From Scylla paramamosain (taxonomy: Eukaryota > Arthropoda > Malacostraca > Decapoda > Portunidae), in the NCBI RefSeq assembly GCF_035594125.1, contig NC_087151.1, positions 33,847,693-33,911,692 of the forward strand: DNA of 64,000 nucleotides, written 5' to 3'. Shown here one piece after another: positions 55,133 through 64,000 of this stretch; the first letter of the stretch is position 1, and each line of letters opens with the position of its first letter. The notes below the pieces were generated by a model. The model saw only the letters and a list, made by a program, of their open reading frames with translations. It searched no databases and had not been told where the DNA came from. The translations under genes were made by a program, and so were the position numbers.

Positions 55133-55136
<4 letters not shown>

Positions 55137-55191
<55 letters not shown>

Positions 55192-55192
55192 G
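55137..55192. repeat. (ATT)n microsatellite
   Basis: Trinucleotide run of about 56 bases in the intron between exons 2 and 3. Confidence 0.97.
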
Positions 55193-55458
55193 GATGGGTT
55201 ACCAACCATTCCATGTTGAAGTGTTAGTTATATCCTCAAATTTGTATATCATGACTAAGACCACATCAGACAGACAGTGAGTCTGGAGTGGAGACTTGAA
55301 CTGGCATACTACCAGACCAAGAGGAAACTAAGTGCTACCAATAACAATGTCAGGAGGTAAGAATAGGGTCAGGGTAATCATGCAATATTACCAAAGGTAT
55401 GTATCTCTGAGGTAAGGCATCAAGCCTTACCTCAGTAAGTCATATGTTGTTGTCTCAC

Positions 55459-55638
55459 CTGGGAAGTAAATCTATGACCACAGCCTTCAACGATGCACTT
55501 GAACGGTTTGTGGCCGCCATGGGTGAGGACATGGCGCTCAAGCCACGACACCGAGCAGGAGGCCTTCTCATACACCTTGCACCCGACCCACAGGCACCTG
55601 AAGCTCTCAGCCTCAAGCTGACCTTCAACATGCACAGC
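55459..55638 (-). CDS. Aebp2: Aebp2-like exon 2: zinc fingers 1 (end), 2 and 3 (start)
   Basis: 180 nt, phase 0 at both ends; acceptor CTCCCTCCTCAG, donor GTGAGA. It begins [15 protein letters not shown], giving the last histidine of finger 1. It then contains all of finger 2 (CLWVGC, 15 residues, HVLTH; note the long loop [14 protein letters not shown]), and finger 3 starts ([13 protein letters not shown]). The C-x4-C spacing and the long finger-2 loop are characteristic of AEBP2/Jing; the human protein has CLWKGCKVYN at the same position (recalled). This exon is the strongest identification evidence. Confidence 0.95.
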
Positions 55639-57216
55639 CTGAGGAGGGAGGAAGAGACCACCATTAATGACCATAACAATATGTGATGTGCTCAAAACAC
55701 CAATTACAAATTTTATCTGTAAGTATTTGAAGCAGGAACTTGAGACAGTGAAACAAAATGCACTTGGTACTTGATATTTGTATGTTCGAAGAAAATTGGC
55801 AAGGACCATTTATACAGATGCCTACATCATAAAACCAAGACTTGGGAACGCATGACATCCTCATTCTCAAATGTTATGTTGGAAAACACAGCACAATAAT
55901 GATACCACAGAAAATTATGTAAAGTCAGTGCTAGAAGACAGCAGAGTATTGGTGGTACAGAATCATTGCACCTACACTCAACATAAGTCATATGTTCCAT
56001 AAGATCCAGTGATAAAATACTTCAGAATTATGGGGAAATATAAGTTGAATGTGGGAAAGAAATATGTCTGCATGTTGTCATCTATCTCTCCATATCATAA
56101 TCTAATTCTTAATATATACTCTGTGTCAAAAATAATAAGTAAATAAAATCGTTCATTCATAAAGTCAAGTAAAAATAAAGAATAGTACTCCAGTAAATGA
56201 AATGCGTACACAACAGTAGCATTACGATACAAGTGGATCTTCATGCACCAAGTGATATATTTCATCCCACAGGCATGACCAGAAATGTACATCTTCACCC
56301 CAAAATGTGTTATGTTACCACAACAATTTACAAAAGCTCCTTTCAAAATTGCATAATGAGTGTCTTGTCTTAATTAATTCCGTAGATCTGTTACTCAGGC
56401 GCCCTCATTCAATCACACACAGTTACCACGAATCTGGTCACAACCGCACCAAAACTGACATGGACCAGGAAACGGTGCTTTCACTTTCCTGCAGGCTTAG
56501 AAGCTTTTCAACAAACCTAAACCCGCTGAGTAGCCCATTTGTTTCTTCTCCACCCTCACATTCAAGCTCATCTTGCTACGGACGACTCGTTAAATTCGTA
56601 AGAATATACCGCCATACTCTTGAGCAACATCAAGCGGGCAATGCGCATCCCGGTTCACGCTTCCCGAAGCCCCGAACAGAACAAGACATTCTCGAAAGAG
56701 GTCTTATTGTGACCGCTCAAAAGCTGCTGCAGTAAAACATGACAAGGTGGCTGCTATCAATCGTAACCAACTGGATTTCAGCAATGAAACGCGCTCAGTG
56801 TTCCACTCATGGCGTCAGCGGTGGTGAGCTCTGATGCAACTAATTAATCCGAACAAGAAACCTTCTGCAACAAATAAATTATTTACTTTATGTGAACATG
56901 TGTGGATTCAGGATTTAAAGAGTTATGATTCAAGAGTTATGATTTAAAGAGATATGACTCGGTTAACAGTAAGCCACAATTAAGTATATCACTCCGGAGT
57001 GTCTGCCAGGCATGCATGGTTTACAATGCTCTGAAATCCGTTGCCCAGGCCTGTTTATTTAACACAAATCAATCACACACGACGACATTTATTATTTACA
57101 AAAATCCCATTTGTTCGAAACGTACAGTGTACAAAGTGTTGCGACAATAAACATATCAAAATAATGAGCGAATTTATAAATGACTAAAGGTGAAAACTTA
57201 CGCTTCGCCGAAGTAC

Positions 57217-57329
<113 letters not shown>

Positions 57330-57849
57330 CTTAATAAATAAGGTTCTGCCATCTATTATGAGTGTTCATGTCCATTAGAAGCTCATTACCTTGGTTCATG
57401 GCACCACATAAACATTATTCAATTCGGTCAATTCATAAATATTATGTGGAAAGATAATTGCCCCGAGCACGCCACGTCAGGTTGTGGGGCTACACCCCAG
57501 CGGTAAATGGGCGTTTGAGACAGCCCGCAGGTCGCTGCACCTACACCTGCCGCGGTCACCGGCCTGCACGAGCTGCGTGTGTGTGTGTGTGTGTGTTGTA
57601 GCAAAGCTGCTGCCCCGCTGGCCTTATGCACACTTCACTTCACTGAGTAGTACTAACAGTAGTGTGCACACTCATACTTGCTTTATGCCACGGCTTATGA
57701 CATAAACAGTTCTCAAGTCTCACCGCCGACTAGACCACCAAGTCAGACATTGAGCAAGAGGCCACATGCCGCCGATTATTCAATTCATGTCATACAATGG
57801 CAAGATTTCACAAATATTACGCGTAGCCAAGTCTCCTTGGCGCCTTTAC

Positions 57850-58012
57850 GGTGGCTATTGGTGGGTTACCTCTATGGATGGCCTACGTCACATATGAACG
57901 GCCTGGCGATTGGTTAAAGGCTGGCGACTCCGCCTACCAACGTTCTCTCTCTTCTGATAGGCGGAGTCGGTAGCCAAGCTGTGACGTCACCAGCGCATCA
58001 TGTGACCTTGAG
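57850..58012. promoter_or_regulatory. Promoter-like block: two CCAAT boxes, CRE, 12-base inverted repeat
   Basis: ATTGG (CCAAT on the minus strand) at 57857-57861 and 57909-57913. ACGTCAC half-CRE at 57885-57891. A perfect palindromic GTGACGTCAC at 57981-57990. A TCATGTGACC site at 57998-58007. CGACTCCGCCTA (57925-57936) is repeated in inverse at 57958-57969. Paired CCAAT boxes plus CRE are typical of housekeeping promoters. It lies inside the first intron in view, so it may drive a shorter isoform or an antisense transcript. Confidence 0.4.
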
Positions 58013-58484
58013 AGAGAGAGGACGCACAGGCCACCAGACATGAGCCAGACGCATCTAAGACAGCACCAAGGCGATGCGCGCCGTCCTTCTTCTCTCGCAC
58101 CAAACTTTAGCTAGATTCTTGAATGTTAATACTTTATATTTCAGCCACATATGATTACTTGGCTTGACTATGGCAGGTGAGGGTTGGGTGCAAGACAGAC
58201 CGCGGCCAACACGAGCTTGCCGCCTTGCGTCCGGCCGATCTAGTGGCCACTCTTAGTTGCTGAGACTGCCGCCGACACTGTTCCCGCCCTAACGCTGAGT
58301 AGCGCCGGGTCCTGTAACAACAGGGCGCGTTGAATGAGACACCATGAGGGGATAACCGAAGTATGGGGCCGTTTGTGGCATGGTAGAATAAAGGAGGCGC
58401 GGCCCCGGCAAAACTCGGGGAAGGAGACACCGGAGGGCAAACTCAGTATGGCCGTGCGCGTGTCAACTGTACCGTAACGTAAGG

Positions 58485-59532
<1,048 letters not shown>

Positions 59533-61594
59533 GATGGTTAGCCTCCCTGCAGGACTAAGACAATGCTGCCCACGATGCACCTGTCAGCTTGGGTGCACCT
59601 CAGGCTGCTGCCGTGCCCTTGCTGGGAGGCGCAGTGGCGGCACCTCCCACACCTGTTTGCTTAATTGATTTCAGATTATTGCTGAAACATGCTGTACATT
59701 TACTTGTATATTTCGCTTGGCTCAAAGCGCAACAGAGGATATTATGTTATGTTATCATTGGATAGTTTAAAGGAGACCTGACAAAAAATAAATATAAATG
59801 GAGAGACCTGAAGGGAGTGACGGGCCGGGCTAGGATGGGTCGGCGGCCAGACGCTGCGTCATCGCCACGAGGTTGGGTTTCAAAACCAGAAATTTTAGTC
59901 CCAAGACACTGGCCTCGCCACGACTAATTTAATGCACGACGCTCATGAAACTTCAGATCTAATTTTGTGTATGAATTTTGACCTAGTCATTCTATAGGAA
60001 TCTCTGAATTGTGATAGTGATCGTCCATTCGTAATCATTATCTACAATTTGCTGCAAGACAACCTAATGGTGTTGGATTCATCTTCTTTGATGAATCTGA
60101 AAGGACTCACTTGCAAAGGCTCGAAACCAGTCATATTTCTATGAGTAACAGATTAACAATAATAGAAATTAGCCATCACTCAAACATAACTTATTCCATT
60201 TGCCTAAAGGGAAACCAGCGTTACGGGACGCCCCACGACAACACCTGCCTGACCACTCACGTGACTCATTACGGGCGCCGCCACGAATACCGCCCAGCAC
60301 CATACGGCTGGATGTAATTTATTACTTAGCACCCTTCATATACTTATAAAAAAAAAAAAATAATAAATAAAATAAATAAATAAAAATTAATAAATTCACA
60401 GGCATTTAAAGGAAATAAAACTGCCCTTGGAGGAAAGCATAAGTGTCAAGTTTCGGTGAACTAGAGGCACACCTAACAATATCGAAGCTCAAGGTTCACT
60501 CCTTTACATTTTCTCGTTTACGAGTAACGCTATTTTCGTCACCCGCACCAGCAATTATTTACAATGCCGTTTATTGCCTAGCGGTGTGTGATAACTTTAC
60601 CAACAGTCGTAAGAGGCTTAGATCTATTAATACCCGTGTGCTCTGTGAACTAGTGCTGAATGTTTTTTTTTTTTTTTAAGGAGAGGATAAATACTTTAGG
60701 AATAATACTTAACAAAAATTACACTTCCTCTTTTCACGTTTTCATAAATCGTCTACGCCGCAAAAAAAAAAAAAAGTGCAAACAGGAGAGTCTTTTCTTA
60801 TAGTTTCTTCCGCAGTTCACTGGACAGTCAAGAGCGTGCAGGTCTGGTTCACGCATGCGAATTAAAACTGGCATAATATATCATCCTGACAATCCTTCCC
60901 CATACGCAGCATGCAGCCCCCAGCATAACACTGACAGGCAAAGGTACTGGAGCCTCCCCAAAGCTCAGCCATGATCGAGGCACTCTTCACAAGGCACAGA
61001 ACATCCCTGCCTGCTCCCCGCAACGGCCGACAGGTGTTTGAGACCCGCACCCCCAGCGGCGCTCAGCTGATGATGGTCCGGACTTATCAGCCCCTAGTCA
61101 CACCAGGAGGGGGAGGCACCTGCCAGTTTAGCATCAAAACAAACTTCATCTTTATGAGCCACTACGGAGCCTCATTCATGAGTCTTGATACTCACTTGTG
61201 CCCGCCACGCCTCAGTTATCAAACCTCAAGACTCGCGACAGATGGGCTGCCCGAGCAGATGAGCTGTAGAGCGGCAGTCTGTGGTCATCGGGTACACGCG
61301 ACAAAAAGACTACTGCGGCACCACAAGGCCGCGCCCAGGAGGACGCCGTCATGGCCTCTATCTTCCTCATCTTCTGTGCATCTGACTCCAGATCCCGCCT
61401 CTCCCACTGTAGCCCCAAGGGAAGGGGACCCGCGGCCCTCCCGGCGGGATTCAGACTATCTTCCAGTTAATGATCATGGAGATGAAAAAAAAAATTACTA
61501 CTACTACTACTATTCCTATCATTATTACTACTATAGCTACTCCTACTACTATTGTTAGTATTACGACTATCACCACTACAACCATCACCGTGGC

Positions 61595-61628
<34 letters not shown>
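61595..61628. repeat. (AGC)n trinucleotide run
   Basis: GCAGCAGC run preceded by ACT/ACC-rich imperfect repeats from 61494. Confidence 0.95.
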
Positions 61629-62697
61629 CACAAGCCGCGAGGCGGGAGGCGTGTAGGCCCAGCTCGGCTCACGATGCTACAGGCGCACACTTATTTATTT
61701 CCAGCTGACAGTTAACCTGAAGGTCTATATTATGTAACGACGAGAAAACTTCCTTCTTATTCTTATCTTGAATTTACTGGCCATAAATGTGCGAAAATGA
61801 CACTACTCGCACACCACAAGAACCGCGGTAAAAACTTGTCGGAGAATGTTTGCGAGGGGCTTGGGCGGGAGGGCGGGGGACGGTCCGAGGAGCACACGGG
61901 CTGGGGACGAGAGCCACACACAAGAGCTGGGGACGGGCCGCCGCCTGGTGCAGATGACACTATGATTGTCTTTCTGCCACATTATAAACAAACACCTCTG
62001 AGGCGGTTCAGAGCTCACATCAGAGACGAGTAAACAATAAAAAGCTTCCTCGGAGGCATGCAATGGGACGAAGCTAATGAATAATAAATGCAGCAGCGAC
62101 GAGGGAAGACGGAGAGTGTTGCCCTCCCGCGTTCCTTCCTTTTCCTGGCCGAGGCTAGGTCCGCGGCAGCCTCACGCGGGGAGTGTGCCGCTGCTCTGGC
62201 CATCACCTCCGCGCCTCTAATATCCCCACGGTGAGAAGTGATACGGATATGAGTATGTTAGACATCCAGGAAGTAAGACAACTAGCACAGCAGGCAGGGC
62301 GGCCCTGGCCACGCCTGCACCGCTACTTAGCCACCAGCGTTCACCACTGGGCTCTAAGAGATCTGGGAGCACAGGTCGCATGCCGATAATATATTCCTCT
62401 ACAGCCGGCGTCTTTGGGGCACTACTAGCCATCACAATATTATGTAACCGTTATCATCATTTTCAATATACCCAACCGACTTCTCATGCGCTAGCTGACC
62501 AAACAGGCGGAAGTCAGACCGGTATTCTTAGCAACAAGAACCTTACTAAGTCCATCCGGTAAGGTGTAAGGAAATATACTTGACAAAGCACCTGGAGAAC
62601 TCAATCGCTACTACCTTATCCCCCTGCCCAGTGAAGAGGATTCAGGGCACTGGCGGCTGCGGCGCTACGCCCAACAAAACAAGCAGCAAAGACTGAC

Positions 62698-64000
62698 CTG
62701 AATGTGTTCCAGGAGGGAGGTGGCGGGGTCTAAGGTCACGTTGCAGTCCCGCCAGCGACACACGTCACTCGCCTCCTTCTTCTCCGGTGGGGGAAAGCGC
62801 ACGGTGCAGGGGGTCGTAGGCGTTGAGGCGCCGGAACTGGGGGCGGAGGAGCCCGCGCCCGAGCTGCTTGAGCTACTCCGGCTCTTGCTGCTGGCGGGAA
62901 TGCTGTGTGGGGGCGGCGAGGAGGACTTGGCCGAGCACCTAGCCGACGTAGGAGACAGGGGAGGCTGGTGGGCGGCCCGGGGAGAGGGGATGGGCGGCGT
63001 GAGGCCCACATCACAGCTCAATGTTAAGTCCTGAGTTGGGTGAAGGAATCCCTGAGTGGCGCGCTTGCCGGCGGTGGGGGCGTGGGCGTGGGCGTGGGCG
63101 CGGGTCTGGGGCAGCGTATCCCCGTGGGTGAGCCTGGCGGGTGAGGGCGGTAACGAGGAGGGCGGTTCCGTATTGTTGTTGGTATGATGGTCCACTTTCC
63201 GCCGGTGCTCCTCGCCGCTCACCCGCCGCAGCGGCACGCCGCCGTTCACCCGCTCCGGCCGCACCACCCCATTCACTCTGCCATTCACGGGTTCAGAAAA
63301 GCGTTTTATTCCATTTTTACCAAGAAGGTGTCCGACGCCATTTTGCAAGGTGTCCTTGGTGAACCCATTGTTTCTGTGATGGTTATTGGGGCGGGGGCGC
63401 TTCTCCCCCGCCCCTGCCCCCAACCCCGAGAGTCGTCGGTGCAGCAAGTCACTCGCATCGCCATTCACATCGCCGTTCACACAGCCATTTAGGTGCGTCA
63501 CACCGTTCACTGCTGACGGCGGCGACGACGCCTTGGGCAACTTGGTGCGCCTTTCGCCGCCCATGTTGGCTTCTTCCCCAGGTCGTTTTCGTACATGATC
63601 CACCGGCAGCCTCCGGCGACGGTGCGCGGCCTCGAGCGGGGCCGTGCGCCGCGTGGTTCTCACGGGCAGGGCATCAGTGTCCGGTGGTCGGTCCTTGTGA
63701 GGCGTGTGGCCCACCTGGCCTCCCGGGCCAAACCTGCCCATCAGCTGGTCCCCCTCGTGACCACCCTTCCGCCCCACCTGCACGCCCGAGCCATCATTGG
63801 GTGCCATGCACGTCACCGGAAGGTCATGACGGGCGGCAGGCGGCGGGGGCGTATTGAGTGGGGCCCCAGCCGTAGGAGTGTGCGGGAGGGCGGGGCCAGG
63901 GCCGGGAAGAGTGCCGGGCCCGGGGCAACAGTCGTCGAGGTCCTCGGGGCGGGGCGGCGGTGAGTCCGTTAGAGAAGAGCACGGAGAGGACGCGCTCCAC
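62698..64000 (-). CDS. Aebp2: Aebp2/Jing-type PRC2 cofactor, first coding exon in window (5' incomplete)
   Basis: Minus-strand exon, open from the window's right edge to a GTCAGT donor after CACATTCAG at 62698. AEBP2/Jing proteins are accessory subunits of Polycomb repressive complex 2 that bind SUZ12 and nucleosomes in the nucleus. The first ATG in this frame is at 63807-63805 (MAPNDGSGVQ), but the frame stays open for 64 codons upstream, including an acidic PEDLDD stretch, so the true start may lie outside. The exon encodes a low-complexity N-terminus with repeated VNG/NG motifs, Ser/Pro-rich blocks, and then the first half of C2H2 finger 1 (CRWRDC...LLEHIQ). The finger is completed across the splice junction by AVH. 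From the internal Met the joined protein has 613 residues, longer than the roughly 500 of human AEBP2. Confidence 0.9.

Larger units (their letters stand above)
52174..55458 (-). other. Aebp2-like introns around exons 3 and 4
   Basis: Non-coding between exons 5 and 4 (52174-53938), 4 and 3 (53963-54584), and 3 and 2 (54727-55458). The only notable item is an (ATT)n run at 55137-55192. Confidence 0.65.

Noticed and set aside
56307..56735. 142-codon plus-strand frame
   Set aside because: Composition is somewhat coding-like, but there is no recognisable domain, Kozak support or splice context; left as intronic.
60971..61558. 195-codon plus-strand frame
   Set aside because: GC-rich intronic sequence, ends in a Tyr-rich simple repeat, no recognised domain, and no splice partners found.
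63805..63816. GTG at 63814-63816 as the start of the Aebp2-like protein
   Set aside because: Eukaryotic nuclear genes rarely start at GTG; the first in-frame ATG is at 63805-63807 and the frame stays open to the window edge.

Overview
The window looks like a decapod crustacean genome, probably a crab or shrimp. The reasons are very long dinucleotide microsatellites, AT-rich introns, decayed mariner, PIF/Harbinger and jockey-like LINE copies, and an arthropod-like spliced gene. This is inference from texture; no species is diagnosable by eye. There are no prokaryotic features.

Positions 1-24,800 (+ strand) read best as a non-coding host gene for intronic box C/D snoRNAs, expanded by tandem duplication of a unit of about 3 kb. 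Each unit has short exons with consensus splice sites (called here A, C, D, B and E). Three snoRNA-like elements recur in the introns. snoA occurs 13 times plus one decayed copy, snoB 7 times plus one truncated copy, and snoC 8 times. In almost every copy the box D ends 64-74 nt upstream of the next 3' splice site, the known spacing for intronic box C/D snoRNAs. Candidate guides match rRNA motifs I recall: snoA to 28S GGGGAAAGAAG, snoB to 28S TGAACTATGC, snoC to 18S GCCATGCATG. The array also carries (TA)n and (TC)n tracts, a TIR element copied with each unit, a TTAA-flanked insertion containing a LINE, and a Harbinger fragment. The gene starts to the left of the window.

Positions 24,900-38,700 are mostly unassigned AT-rich DNA with a broken LINE, a foldback element and TA microsatellites. 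The distal 3' UTR of the next gene may lie here.

Positions 38,731-64,000 (- strand) hold the gene for an AEBP2/Jing-type zinc-finger protein, an accessory subunit of Polycomb repressive complex 2. Seven coding exons join in frame: 62,698-64,000 (open to the window edge), 55,459-55,638, 54,585-54,726, 53,939-53,962 (24-nt microexon), 52,043-52,173, 43,302-43,369 and 38,731-38,917. They encode a long NG-rich N-terminus, three C2H2 fingers, a basic patch and the conserved C-terminal region. Its introns hold mariner relics, a LINE fragment, a TIR element and microsatellites. A GC-rich block with two CCAAT boxes and a perfect CRE lies in the first intron in view.

The two genes converge tail to tail. 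The snoRNA array is the part most likely to be undescribed.
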